From Rhipicephalus microplus (taxonomy: Eukaryota; Arthropoda; Arachnida; Ixodida; Ixodidae), in assembly GCF_043290135.1 (NCBI RefSeq), contig NC_134700.1, forward strand, positions 162,144,553-162,208,552: a DNA stretch of 64,000 nt, given 5' to 3'. Below, one piece after another: positions 12,380 through 23,989 of the stretch. Numbering within the stretch: the stretch's first letter is position 1; each line of letters opens with the position of its first letter. The notes under the pieces were generated by a model. It ran no database searches. It saw nothing but the letters and a program-made list of their open reading frames with translations, and was not told the origin of the DNA. A program made the translations under genes and the position numbers.

Positions 12380-12830
12380 ACGAACAGAAAGCTGCTTTCA
12401 ATGACTTGCGGCAACCTCTACTCACGACCCCTGTGCTTGCCCATTTTGATGGGACAGCCCCTACAGTGCTCCATACTGACGCCAGCAATGTTGGCCTCGG
12501 AGCTGTGCTTGTGCAGCGCCAGGACGACGAGGAAAGAGTGAGCGCTTACGCAAGCAGAACTCTGTCACGCACAGAAGCAAATTACTCGACCACTGAAAAC
12601 GAATGCCTCGCCGTGGTGTGGCAGTTATGAAATTTCGTTCATACCTGTACGGCCGCCCATTCAAGGTTATCAGTGACCACCATTTGTTGTGTTGGTTAAC
12701 AAGTCTGAAAGATCCTTCCGGGCAATTGGCACACTGGAGCCTTTGACTACAGGAGTTTGATATAATGATGGTGTATAAGTTGGGAAAACGACACATGGAC
12801 GCCGACTGCCTATCTCGATCACCAATAGAG
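12380..12830 (+). pseudogene. Ty3/Gypsy RNase H and connection region
   Basis: The segment from 12406 reads [19 protein letters not shown] (first catalytic Asp), [25 protein letters not shown] (catalytic Glu), then stops at 12628. The tether to integrase, with a YKLGKRHMDADCLSR block at about 12773-12820 typical of the HxxAD(A/L)LSR end of this domain, is in another frame. RNase H removes the RNA strand after copying. Broken by at least one stop and one frameshift. Confidence 0.85.
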
Positions 12831-12839
12831 TCGGCTGCT

Positions 12840-14116
12840 TCTTTTTATGAAGAGACAGCATTCCTCGCACTCCTCGACACGTCAATCATCGCAGATCCCC
12901 AGCATTACGATCCTGAGCTACTTTGCTTGAATAATTATTTAGAAGGACGAAGCCAGAATGCGCCCAAAGTCCTTGCAAGAGGACTATCGTCGTTCTGTCT
13001 GCGAAACAATGTCCTTTACAAAACGAACTTCTGGTCAGACGAGTCTTCCTACCTGCTTGTCGTCCCTACCACTCTTCGTTCTGAGGTATTGCAAGCATGC
13101 CACAACGAGGTAACATCTGGACATTTAGGCTACACGCGCACACTGAGCAGAGTTCGAGGGAGGTATTACTGGCCTAGACTCGCCGCTGCCGTGAATCATC
13201 AAGTTCGAACCTGCCTACATTTCCAGCGGTGCAAGTCACCTTCAACGAAACGAGCCGGTTTGCAAAACCCTGTCCAGATCCCGACAACGCCATTTGACTA
13301 GACCGGAATGGACCTTTTGGCCCACTTCCCACCGCTTGTGTTGGAAACCGCTGGCTTATAGTGGCGACCGACTACCTTACTCGCTACGCCGAGACAAAAG
13401 CCATCCAAAGAGGCACAGCAGAAGAGGTGGCCCGGTTCTTCATAGAGAACATTGTGCTGAGACTAGGTGCGCCGTCGATTGTTATAACAGATCGCGGAAC
13501 CGCATTCACGGCCGCGCGTTTAGATAATGTGTCGGTGCTCAGCGGTACTATTCTTCGCAAGTCGACAGCTTACCATCCACAAACGAACGGGTGGACCGAG
13601 CAACTTAACAAAACTCCGGAAGACATGCTTTCAATGTATGTGGACATCGAACACAAGAACTGGGACGAGATTCTCCGTTACATAACGTTCGCATACAATA
13701 CTGCGAAACAAGAAACCACACGGATGACCCCATTCAGCCTTGTTCATGGATGAGAAGTAAGAACGATGTTGGACGCGATGCTGCCACACGAATGCGATGA
13801 CAACGAAATGGGTGCTGATGCATTTACTCAACGCGCAGAGGAAGCCAGGCAGCTCGCACGTCTGCGAATATACCAACAACAAGAGTACGACGCAGGCCGC
13901 TATAACCTTCGTCATACACCTGTAACGTACAAAACCAGGGACAGGGTATGGGTGTGGACGCCTGTACGAAGACGGGGACTATCGAAAAGTTGCTCAGAAG
14001 GTACTTCGGACCTTATCGAGTGCTGTGACGACTTAGTGACGTTACCTATGAAGTCGTCCCGGATAGCCCAAACTGTACAAGGCGTCGCCAGCACCGACCT
14101 GAACTTGTGCACGTAG
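12840..14116 (+). pseudogene. Ty3/Gypsy integrase
   Basis: Zinc-binding part: SGHLGYTRTLSRVRGRYYWP near 13117-13175 followed by TCLHFQRCK, where the family has C-x2-C; one cysteine seems displaced. Catalytic core: MATDYLTRYAETKAI (first Asp), SIVITDRGTAF (second Asp) and HPQTNGWTEQLN (Glu), so the DDE triad is readable in the 13361-13753 frame. Stops or frameshifts occur near 13300 and 13752. A C-terminal tail with an RDRVWVWTP block, typical of the SH3-like end, runs to 14116. Integrase inserts the DNA copy and makes the 4-6 bp duplication seen at the element ends. Confidence 0.88.
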
Positions 14117-14227
14117 GGCGCATTAAGCCATACGTCAGCAAGTGACTCTGCGAGGCACGTCGCTTCTACAAAGTGAATTTATGCGCGAATCACTGGCTCA
14201 GCTATAGCATCGGGGTGATGCTCTTTT

Positions 14228-14240
14228 AAGGGGAGGCAAA
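14228..14240 (+). promoter_or_regulatory. Polypurine tract
   Basis: AAGGGGAGGCAAA, 12 of 13 purines, lies directly before the 3' LTR. This is where plus-strand DNA priming occurs in LTR retrotransposons. Confidence 0.75.
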
Positions 14241-14419
14241 TGCCGCACCCGAAACAGAGAACAAAGACGATGTGCGCGCCAACAGCCTCGTGAAAAGAGA
14301 CACTGAAGACGACGACGTGCTTTTGTTTAACTCTCTTGCTCTTGACTCCTGCATAAAAAGACACGCCGTCGGTTGTCGGACTCTACGTCTTGGTGAACTG
14401 CTTACGTTGAACCATGACA
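14241..14419 (+). repeat. 3' LTR
   Basis: A 179-bp copy of the 5' LTR, TGCC to GACA, with scattered substitutions and the same TGCATAAAA box. The ATAT target duplication follows at 14420-14423. Confidence 0.85.
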
Positions 14420-14860
14420 ATATACAACCCTCATTGGAGTGTCGGACAGTGCGAAAATTGAGGTCTGCGGCACCGAAGAAGATATCCACCATCTCCTACA
14501 CCGTTGCCTTCGATTTGAACCTGAGAGAAAAAAAATTTGACGCGTTACGACAATTGGACAATCGGCCACTCTCTGTGCAGATGCTGCTGGAGCACCGTCG
14601 TCGCCTTTCGTCAGCTCAAAAGGCAGGCAAAGCCCTCTTGCGCTTTGTGAGGACTAAGGGCCTATGTGAATGCCTTTACCTTTTGTTTGGTGCCTCCGCT
14701 GCATGCGCGTCAGCCCATTCACTGACAATATTTTGTCTCCTTCCCTCCTGTTTCCTCTCTCTCATCGTTATACTTTTCTATTTCTCAGGCGTAGGGTAGC
14801 AAACCAGGTATGTATCTGATAACGTACCTGCCCTCTCTCTTGTTCTTGCTTCCTTAGACA
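14420..14860 (+). pseudogene. RNase-H LINE, 3' part (continuation of 6430-8518)
   Basis: Directly after the retrotransposon the LINE frame resumes with NPHWSVGQCEN, then, after a stop and frameshift near 14455, a VCGTEEDIHHLLHRCLRF block: the C-terminal Cys/His motif of these LINEs. The C-terminus NRPLSVQMLLEHRRRLSSAQ...LLRF continues in the frame open to 14799. The 3' region contains GTAGGGTAGCAAACCAGG and a pyrimidine-rich tail to about 14860, the same tail type seen near 25390, 45720 and 46567. Confidence 0.8.
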
Positions 14861-17800
14861 GTAATATTTGGAAGCGGTATTCGATGCCTATGTTGTAAGC
14901 ACCCAGCCCAGACCGCTCCTGATAGCGGATTGAGTAAATGGGCCAAGAAAAAACGTCGCCGTATACCCCTCGTCAACTCTTCCTGTAAAAGAGCCCCCCC
15001 CCTCCCTTTTTTTTTGTCAGGAACTTCGACTGACTTGAATGTGGCTGCGTATGCGTGACAAATACGTCTCCTATCTCTCTCTCTTTTTTCTATCTATGTC
15101 TCTCTCTCCTTATGAGAACAAGAGTTTGTCTTTAAGATGTCCCAGAACGCCCTTTTGGCGTATTATGCAAATATTCGTTCCGCTGTGGACAAGCTCTCCG
15201 CGAACCAATTAAAAAAGTCCAGCGCCACTCGGTACTATAGCCGCGGCAGTGAGCTGAGTTTGGTCTTCGGCACTTACATTCATTCTGCGCTTGGCAAGGG
15301 ATGTCAGGCACAGGTCAGACAGGCATTATTTCCCGTACGTGCCGCACAACTGCTGTATGTCTTGCGCGCTTTTATTCATCCTCATGCGTGTCTTTTTCAG
15401 CTCATGTGCCTTTACCCTGATATAATTTATTGGCGCGCAAAGAAGGTTATATTTGCCCTGGTGACACGGTCCAGTTATGTCTCAGTAATGCTTGTCATGC
15501 TTGTTACCGTAGAACAACGCGCATCGCTGCCTAAACGTATTTAACTGAAGCTATAAAATTGTGCAGCGACGTTCGGGGCGGCACGCGGCCATCTGGGGCT
15601 AAATTCACATACCTTCCGCAAGTAGGGTTTTTTACTGGTTCGTCGGTTTTGCCAACGGCATGTCATGCGATGGATTCGCTGAAATATTCCCCCCAAAAAA
15701 ACTTTTTTTATGGTAAAACATTTTTGTGAATGCGGGTCCCGAATTATCTGTACCGTGTGAAGGTGATTCAAACGCATATGCTTTTGTTGTCATTTTCAAG
15801 CACAGAGGCATTTCATTCGTAGTGTCTATGTGAGTAAAAACAGTACACGGTTTCAAGATTCCTTCGAATGACGACATGATACAACATCGAAGACAGCGCT
15901 GAACGCAAAGATCTCACCAAAACCACTGTAGTAAATAGCTGTTTGTTAGGAATGCTGTCAGGTTTCCGAACAACTAAGTTCTACGCCTCGTTCCGTATCA
16001 CTGCCGATATCGTCATCGTTTTTTATTATGCGTTTTCAGTACGCACCAGCTCGTCATTGTTTACGAAATATTCCAGCTTATCTTTTTTTATGTCAGCCTG
16101 CATCTGTAGTAGGCGAACATCGCCTTATGATTATTTTTTAACGGCGAAGGCTGGCGAGGGATCGTTTGGAGTGATAAGGTAAAGGTTCAAAGTTCGCTTT
16201 TTTTCAAGTTTTTCTTGTGTTTTTAGTGAAATATATAAGCGTCGAGGCCGTAATAACACCATGTCTAAACTTGTGACAGAGGAGTCTACATGAAGCTATA
16301 AACCTTAAAAAAAACCATTTGCCTGAACTGTTTTATACGTTTCCGCTTGTATACCTGTGCATATGGGCACTTATTGTTGAAGCTATAGTTGAAGCTTTTC
16401 TAGGGCCGCAGTAGCGTAGCAACGCACAACCTGCTAGAACGTGAAAGTAAAATTGGAGATGCGTGCTTCCAAACATACAAGACACATTTATATCGCTTAA
16501 AGTACGCTGCACAATTAGAAATATGCAATATACTTAGTAGGGTCGAACTTCTTTGTTAGGAGATATAGCACAGTATATGTTGAAACGAACTAATACGAAC
16601 TTTGGTGGTTTGTACATGATTTCTGTGACATGAACTCTTTTAATAACTAAACCTAAAACGCAAGAGACGCTGTAATATCAACTTCAAGGAAAAAGTGTTT
16701 TGTTGGCGTGAGACTGGAACCGTAAAACGCAGCAGGATACCTGAACTTTTCAATGAGGTTGTGACATTAAAATTTGGGTAAAAAGCGGTAAAACAAAGTT
16801 TGGGAATGTTGTTTTACACAAGTGGATCTAACTCAACACACTTCCTAAAATGTACTCTACAATAAGGTACATAAAGATTGCCTCGTCTGCAGTGGGTCTC
16901 AAAACAAGGCCTTTTTTGTATCTAACATTTTGAAGCAAGCCATACTGTATACCAATCCGCCAAGCCGATGTTCATGTATAATGTTACGAGTGCCGGATAT
17001 AACGAACTAAATATTAGTGCGAGCGCTGATTTTTATAGAGCGGTTCGACTCACAAGCTTGGTGGTGAAATCATTATGAAAGAAAGTTTCCTATTTGTTGC
17101 TGTAAAAAATAGTGTCTATTTATTCTCGCTACATGCAGAGTATAAGAGTGAAGTAAATATAAAAGGACACTCCTCGAGTCACTCCTGCGTAGTAGTAGAG
17201 GTAATCAGCATCAAACCCAGTCGCGGATTTATCACGTGCTCAACTGTCGCGATTCTCAATATTATATCACGAAGGCGAATGTTTTGTTTTTGATGCAGTG
17301 GAAACAAAAGAGGAGTTCGCGTCCACATACTGTCATCGCGCGTGCAACTAAGGCTCGCGGTCAGGCTCTTGGCAACACGTGCGCGAAAGTGGGCCCGGAA
17401 TAATCTGCACCCTGAGATACCCGCATGCACCGTTGTGCCATAAATAAGAGATTCCTCGGCCCACAAGACATGCCTTGGCAGGGATAGAGTCAACAAAGCG
17501 TGCAGCGCACGCTGCGTAATGGCTTCAAGGAGGCGCATCATAATGAATGTTTCACTCGTCGCGGGGACTGCTAAAGGCCTGTATGTGCGCGTGGCGCGAA
17601 CGTTAAGCACGTGTGCGTGTTCCGCGGCCTGCTGTGGACAGGACGTCGTTCGCGCGCTGTCAGCACCTCCTCCGACACTGGTCTACGCAAGTGATACGTG
17701 TCGAGGGCCTGTGTTTTGTACCGAAACATCGTGCTAACCTTCCACGTGCTCAGTCAGTGTGCCATATTCGTATAAGTCAGTGATTTTTGCGTCTGTTCTG

Positions 17801-18600
17801 CGGCCATGAATGCTTTATCAGGACATTGAACGTTACCGTCTGGGCGAACGAGGGAAGACGAGGGGAATGATGGGGTGCGTCTGAGACCTCGCAAGCATTC
17901 CACCATGCACTGAAGACCACTTATAGATCTGGAGTCTCAACTTCAGCATTATTAAACGTGTTCGTAGGAGAGGTCCACTTGATATGTGTCCACATTTCAT
18001 GTTTACATATAGACGATAGTTTGGTTTTGAAGAAACACTCTTGACTACTAAGCATTTTCATATCTAAGCATATTTGCTGACACATTATGGCCCACTCTTG
18101 TAATGCCAAGTGGCATGAACTGAAGGAGTTTTTTTCGTAAGAAACTCACCAGGTTGTGTTTATGCGCATATATTTCATTCACATTTCTTTTATGCATACA
18201 ATGAGACGTCCTTTCGGTTGCAGATATTTCATGCTAACACCTGCGACACATCATTTTTGCTTCACGACAAGGTTTCATGCTGCTCAGCGGAACATGTCGG
18301 ACGTGATCGATAACCGCATACAACTAGTAGCGATGTCGGTAGCAAATTTGCAGTATTATAATGATGATTCTACTTACATTATTATGAAATGCAATGGCAC
18401 TATCCTGTTCAAATGAAAATAATCGGCCATCATCGTCAGAGCACCGTCGTTGATGAACAACGTACAGTTTAGATACTTTGAAATATAGCAAAACATTATA
18501 TCAGCTGCAAGAGTTAAACATGCTAGCTACATGCTAGCTTTTTTTTCTTGCTGAAGATACCGTAACAACTGAAGGTCGTATATTTTGTTTCTTCTCCCGT
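14861..18600. other. No recognisable gene
   Basis: AT-rich sequence with no motif-bearing frame. The 135-codon frame at 15137-15544 and the frames at 17179-17737 have no domain that I recognise. A GC-richer patch lies at about 17330-17720. Confidence 0.45.
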
Positions 18601-18733
18601 TAACATCATGTATGGGAGCCCCCCTGACAGTTTCTAACGTTGGGGCTCCTTGTGTGTATTACCAATCCTGTACGCGCTTTTCTGTAAACGGACATCGTTG
18701 TTGAATAAAACTTGAAACTTGAAACTTGAAACA
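18601..18733 (+). repeat. CR1-like LINE 3' end with stem-loop and TTGAAAC tail
   Basis: An 8-bp perfect stem (GGAGCCCC at 18615-18622 and GGGGCTCC at 18642-18649) is followed by AATAAA (about 18704) and three TTGAAAC repeats. A terminal hairpin plus a short tandem tail is how CR1-like LINEs end. The body of the element is absent. Confidence 0.55.
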
Positions 18734-18824
18734 TCCAGCGAACTTGCGTGTCGTGATTAGTTTGCGAATTTGTACAGAAACATGCAGAACTAAACGTCAA
18801 AAAGTTAGCAGAAATTAAGGTATC

Positions 18825-18890
18825 AGAAAGAGAGGGAGAGAGAGAAATAGAGAGGAAAGGCAGGGAAGGTATCAAATTACACATCAAGTT
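18825..18890 (-). repeat. Possible reversed LINE tail
   Basis: Purine-rich sequence whose complement (CCTTCCCTGCCTTTCCTCTC) resembles the pyrimidine-rich ends of the RNase-H LINEs in this window. Low complexity makes the call weak. Confidence 0.3.
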
Positions 18891-19090
18891 ATACAGGTGA
18901 ATTTTTCTGGCGTTGTCTTCGATCACTGTTTTAGGCGCAATAGGCAAAGTTATTTGATAGTTTAACTTAGCAACAAAGGAAGAAGGCGTACACGAGAGAG
19001 CGAGCGACAACCTTTGGTAATCGAAAATCGGCGCTCACCTTGACGTCCGAATTTTGTATCTAGATGTCCATTTGCATCCCGTGATATTGT

Positions 19091-19322
19091 TATCTGGGGT
19101 TTTTATGCCCCGAAAATGAGGATATGGTTATGACAGAAGACGTAGGGGAGGGCTCCGGAAATTTATAACATCTGGTGTTCTTTAACGTGCACTTACATCG
19201 CGCAGTACACGAGCTTCTACCATTTCGCTTCCATTGAAATGCGACTGCGGTGACCGGGGTCAAACCCCCGACCTTCGGCTGAACAACCGAGCCCCCTGAC
19301 CACTGTTCTACTGTGACGGACC
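19091..19322 (-). mobile_element. tRNA-headed SINE
   Basis: On the minus strand it begins with a tRNA-like head with the B-box-like GGGTTTGACCC (near 19261), then the body shared with the other SINEs here: GCATTTCAATGGAAGCGAAA, TGCACGTTAAAGAACACCAG, AATTTCCGGAGCCCTCC and a terminal block resembling the family's GGGACGTTAAACCCCA. It is a diverged subfamily compared with the 36-kb copy. Confidence 0.75.
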
Positions 19323-19329
19323 ATTTGAG

Positions 19330-20280
19330 TCTAGTCACCCCAGTGTTTGTGGCCACTGAAACGGAGTAATTTGCCTATCGCAGCGATAACCACTTTGATC
19401 ATATGCGCATTTTAAACAGTACGATTGAAAATTTAATCTTAGAGTTTGTGATACTATCCGTGTTCTCAGATTCCCCTTTTTTTAGCACATCAAACTCACT
19501 TTGTGTCTATAATGTTACGCTCCTGAGCGAGCCAGTATGAAATCGACTGCTGACAGCGGTGGTAACATAGAATCAGTTGTTATTAACGAGCCGTAATCTC
19601 ACCGGCATCATGCTCACCTTAGCGTGAGATAAAACAAATTTGGACTCAAGAACACGGGAAAATGTTTTGCTCTATAATTGTAGCCAGTATAGCTACAGAT
19701 AGCAAGCTAGAGTAAATGGGTTAATATAAACAAAGAGGATTTCGCAATCTGAAAAACATTGCCACTGATACACTGGTATTTGTCAGCGATTTGTAGTTAA
19801 ATAAATAAACAGGCGTGGATTTGAGTCATCTCCTCATGGCATAATTGGTGTCTGAGCTTTGTTGTTGTGGCGTGGACCACTTTCTTCATCAGTCAATCAA
19901 GTGAGGCGGCATCTGGCAGAAAATATGCGGGCTAGTTCAAGCACTGGACAAAAAGTTTTGGCATGTCCAAGATTTAGAGCTGGATCCTAGAACCAGTTTT
20001 CTGCTTACGTATTGTTTTCTTTCCTTCTTTCCGTTTTTAAAGCCTCCCGGTGCTTTCAGCAAAATGTCAAGAAGAAAAAACCGCACAACGATTTGTCAAG
20101 AGGGCAGTTCAGCTAAAGGATCGAATCAAGAAAGACTTTTACGGTCCTTCCTTAGACTTCATAACTGATGAGCGCACGCACCGTAAGATAGCTCAACTTA
20201 TTTTAAAAAATACTAGTGGCGCGTTGCTGTCAAGAAATTTTCAGCGCGTGCAGCATTCTCAATCTCCGGTGCCCGATACG
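19330..20280. other. No recognisable gene
   Basis: AT-rich. The 80-codon frame at 20050-20292 ends just inside the SINE and has no recognisable motif, although it is lysine/arginine-rich. Confidence 0.4.
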
Positions 20281-20295
20281 TCAGTGGAATAATGT

Positions 20296-20452
20296 TGATT
20301 GATATGTGGGGTTTAACGTCCCAAAACCACTATATGATTATGAGAGACGCCGTAGTGGAGGGCTCCGGAAATTTAGACCACCTGGGGTTCTTTAACGTGC
20401 GCCCAAATCTGATCACACGGGCCTACAACATTTCCGCCTCCATCGGAAATGC
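20296..20452 (-). mobile_element. Headless SINE with 15-bp target duplication
   Basis: Reads on the minus strand as the SINE body from the GATGGAGGCGGAAATGTTGT region to the GTTAAACCCCACATATC end, without the tRNA head. TCAGTGGAATAATGT occurs perfectly at 20281-20295 and 20453-20467, so this is a genuine 5'-truncated insertion and not later erosion. Confidence 0.85.
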
Positions 20453-20467
20453 TCAGTGGAATAATGT

Positions 20468-23400
20468 ACGCAACGACGTACGGGCGCAAGAGAGAAGAGC
20501 GTTTATTTATCGTGAAATGCACTCGCGATGTGCACCGAAACTTTGTACGATTGAAGACAGGAATTATTTTCGCGTCATCTCTGCCCATGCACTGCGGCGC
20601 CTCCAAAAGCATACATCATGGTAGCACACGCTGCACCAAAACTGCGAACACAAATTTATGGAAAGACGTATTGTGTGCGAAGGGATGTGCATTCTAAACG
20701 TACGTGCAGTCGATGACTGTAGGACTTGTGGCAGCTCTCAAGCCTGCGGTTATCGATCGGCTAGAAGAAAATTCATCAACGACGGAATGCTTAGGGCGTA
20801 GAATGCCTTTGCGGAGAACTTGCGCGGCACCAGCTGTCGAGAACTTTCTGGGTTTTCCAATGGCTGTGCTGCCATCGGAAAACCCGAAACTCCCAGAAGG
20901 CGCCACGAAAGGCTTACATCAGTGGAACCTTTTGTCAATAATAACATTCACAATACCTATGCTATGTGTCACGCAAAACGTTTTTTTTTCTTGTACGCAA
21001 TTTATCGTGGGGAACATAGTAAAGGGAAGCTGAGCAACACAACATTTTTGTTTGGGCTCTGTGCTTTAACAACGCAAACATTATACGAGAGCTGCTGGCA
21101 GTCGTCAGCTTCTATAATCTGGATTCAAATTTAAGATGTTGCGCACTGGTCGGGCAATGCCATTCCGTAATTTCATATCTTATCAGTGTTGGCGAAAGGC
21201 CTAACAAAGGAGAACTCACCGAATTAATTATGCGCCGAGGTACAATAGATGCGGTAATTTTGTCTTCTTTTTTCTTTCAGTTTTAAAAGATCTTGAGGTT
21301 TGTTTTTGTGCAAAAGGCAATGATCAGTTTCTCGGTGCGCGAAAAAGGGCCCAAACTGTGACTACTCGAAAATGGGGCGCATGGTCAGTTCATAGTGCAC
21401 TTCAAATGAGGCAAGCCACTAAAATTACTCTGGCGGCGAGGATAATAAATTTGACACCCGGGCGATGCAGTGCAGAAGTAGTGAAGTCAAAAGATTTCAA
21501 TTTGAAATCGGATCGCGTCCTGCTTCTCAATAAAGGTCGCAGCCATGACTCCCCGAAGCAAGATATGCATAATCCGAGCTTCAGTCAACAAAAAAAAAAC
21601 TAAGAAGTAAAAAGCGAGAAATTCGAAATTTTCTAGGCCACCGAAAGGCAGCGAAAGTACATAAAAAAGCGCGAAAGCTATCATACGTGATAGCAGAAGG
21701 GTCTTGTTTATTTTTTTTTCACAGAACGGTAGAACTGATTCTGCGCGTGCTTTAGATTACAATGTGTGAGGGTCGATATGGCATTGTTCGCTGAACCGCG
21801 GTGGGAAATCTTGACCATCCCTGGGTGGAGCTAAAAGAGGGCGAGAGAGAGACGCTATGCCCTGAAGCACATAACTGTAAAAGGAAGTGCAGATCCAGGG
21901 AACCGGAGACAAACCGGATCAACGGCCTGATAGCCTCAATGAACTTGTCGTAGGGAAAACTCAATTTCCTACGGGGCGCTGAGGCTGGCAAAAAAAAAAG
22001 TGGCACAGGATGGACGTGGTGTTGAAAGAACGCTGGCTTATCGGCGCTGAAAGAGGAGGCGAGATTCGCTTCCCGGTCGTATGACGGGAGACACAGAAGG
22101 AGCTAGGGTAGTAAGGGTTGGGAAGTTGGAAAAGAACAGACGAGGAGGAAGGGAGAGATGGGACCAGGAGAGAGGAAGTGTACATGCCTTCGAGAATGGA
22201 GCGGCTATATGGCGAGCTGACGAAAAATGTACTACGTCGATTTTCGCAGGTATAGGTATTTGAATTTCTTAGCGCTCCGATGCGTTTCACCATCTGCTCA
22301 ATAGGCAGCTGCTGCCTCCCCCGTACCCTACTTTTTGCCTCTCTCCTAACTGTCTAGTCATTTTTTTCTTACTCACAGACTTACAATCCACTACTTATTC
22401 GTCCTACCCTTCTATCGCATGGATAAAGTAAACGAACACCAGCTTCACGTTAAAGAAAATGGAACTCTGTCTTGCAGTTAAGAAAGGATAGCTTCGCTTC
22501 AGACAAATGTGGAGTGAAAACGATGTCCCGTCTATGTTTCTGAGAGCCAAAATCTAGCGGACCGATTTCGTAGCAGCCCGTGCGATTTGAAACCTAGAGA
22601 TAAGCTTCAAAGAATGGATGGCTGAATTTGGCAATGAGGGAGCTGAAATTTACCAGGTATTTGCAGTAGGCTGTTGCTGGCGTGACGCTGCAATATTCCC
22701 ATTTTTACAGTTCCACCTCATTGTGATGTATACGGACGTCCCTGTCGAAACTATGAATGACTGCACTTGTGTGTTGCTCTTTTTTTCCTCCTAGTAAAAG
22801 TCGTGAATAGCGAACAGTTAAGCATAAAGTGAGTTGAAAGAAAATTTTGTACGCTCGTTCTCTTCAAGAAACAATACGATATACGATGTTAGCTCACAGA
22901 ACTGAAATATTGTTTCGTTTTTCAGAGAAAGGATTACTAACAATGCGGTTTAACAAAATAATGTAATATTTCATGGCTAGTTGTGCCAACATAAGAAAAA
23001 AAAGCCATCTTAATTCAGTTTAAATTCATTGCTACCTTAGCTCTCTTTTTCGCTTGCAATTGGTACATGTGAGGTCGAAGACTGATTCATAAATAACCGT
23101 GTAAAACGTCCCTCCTTTATCATCATTTTCGTCAGACCGTTTATTGACAAATACTGAAGAGCGAGCTTTTTAATATAACACAAACGCCGCGAGGCCTAGT
23201 ATAGTTAATAAAAAACATCAAGGTCTGCTTATCAAGCACATAATACATCGAGCCATCTAGCCAGATGCTTGTGTTAACTTGAAGCTGATTTCAACAGGCA
23301 TTGTTTCACAGCGAAAGCTGTATATGGCTTGGAGAAACAAAAATCCGTCCGACAGCGATGTTACCAGCGGTCATCATTGGCTGTCCTATCAGTTATGTCA

Positions 23401-23630
23401 TTCTCAGCGTCGTACCTAAACAGGCCTGCCATTGGCTGCGTTATGAGTGACGTCCGTCCCGTCAAAGCCGTGGCGCCGAGCGTGCGCGCAACAGTTTCTC
23501 CTGAAGCCTTCCATACGGGTATGCCACGAACAACTCTAGAAAAGCTCGGACAATTGAAACGTGAGAGATCTCTCATACGCGAACTCGCTCGCTGGATTCC
23601 GTGCCGACCGGTTGTGCGCTCGCGATCTCC
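20468..23630. other. No recognisable gene
   Basis: Contains the hairpin at 20850-20885 and otherwise only short motif-free frames. A purine-rich patch lies at 21770-22260. Confidence 0.4.
20850..20885. repeat. 15-bp hairpin
   Basis: GGGTTTTCCAATGGC and GCCATCGGAAAACCC pair at 14 of 15 positions around a 6-base loop. Outside it TTCTGG and CCAGAA extend the fold with a bulge. It could be a fold-back repeat or a structured RNA; no promoter is seen. Confidence 0.6.
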
Positions 23631-23631
23631 G

Positions 23632-23988
23632 GCGTCAGCGTAGCTCTGGCCGACTGGGCTCGCCCTACGTCATCTCCTGGCGCCGACCTCCTACGACAGT
23701 GTAGCTCTGACTGACTGGACTGGCTCTATGCCATCTCCTGACGTCGACAAGAGCTTTCGCAAGTCGTGCCCCGTCCTCGGACTCCTGTGACCGTGTTTCC
23801 ATCTTTCCTATCTCTTCTATCCCCTAGATTTGTCGTCGCTTTCTACACCTTTATTCCTATCCTTTTAATCCCTCCTCACCCCCATCCCTTGTAAGCTACT
23901 GCTGAGGTGTCGCACCCTGTTGTAGACAGTTGCGGGGCTCACTTTTCTTTTCTTTTCCTTCTTCTAAACATAACCACTCCCCCCCCCT
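23632..23988 (-). mobile_element. Short repeat, copy B (matches 9937-10259)
   Basis: The reverse complement matches the repeat inside gag over nearly its whole length. Unlike copy A, it carries an internal duplication of about 55 bp (23632-23692 and 23697-23750) around TAGCTCTG(G/A)CYGACTGG. Two copies in one window in opposite orientation show that it is interspersed. Confidence 0.7.
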
Positions 23989-23989
23989 C

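Larger units (their letters stand above)
8519..14419 (+). mobile_element. Degenerate Ty3/Gypsy LTR retrotransposon
   Basis: A complete-length but broken element of about 5.9 kb. It has direct LTRs starting TG and ending CA (8519-8695 and 14241-14419), a PBS-like site just inside the 5' LTR and a polypurine tract just before the 3' LTR. The gene order gag, protease, RT, RNase H, integrase is that of Ty3/Gypsy rather than Copia. No env-like frame is seen. It is flanked by a 4-bp ATAT duplication (8515-8518 and 14420-14423). The flanks are two halves of one LINE frame, proving insertion into a pre-existing LINE. A further repeat sits inside gag at 9937-10259. Stops and frameshifts occur in every domain, so it is a fossil copy. 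Confidence 0.9.

Noticed and set aside
15137..15544. 135-codon plus frame
   Set aside because: Length alone is weak evidence in a eukaryotic window and no domain is visible.
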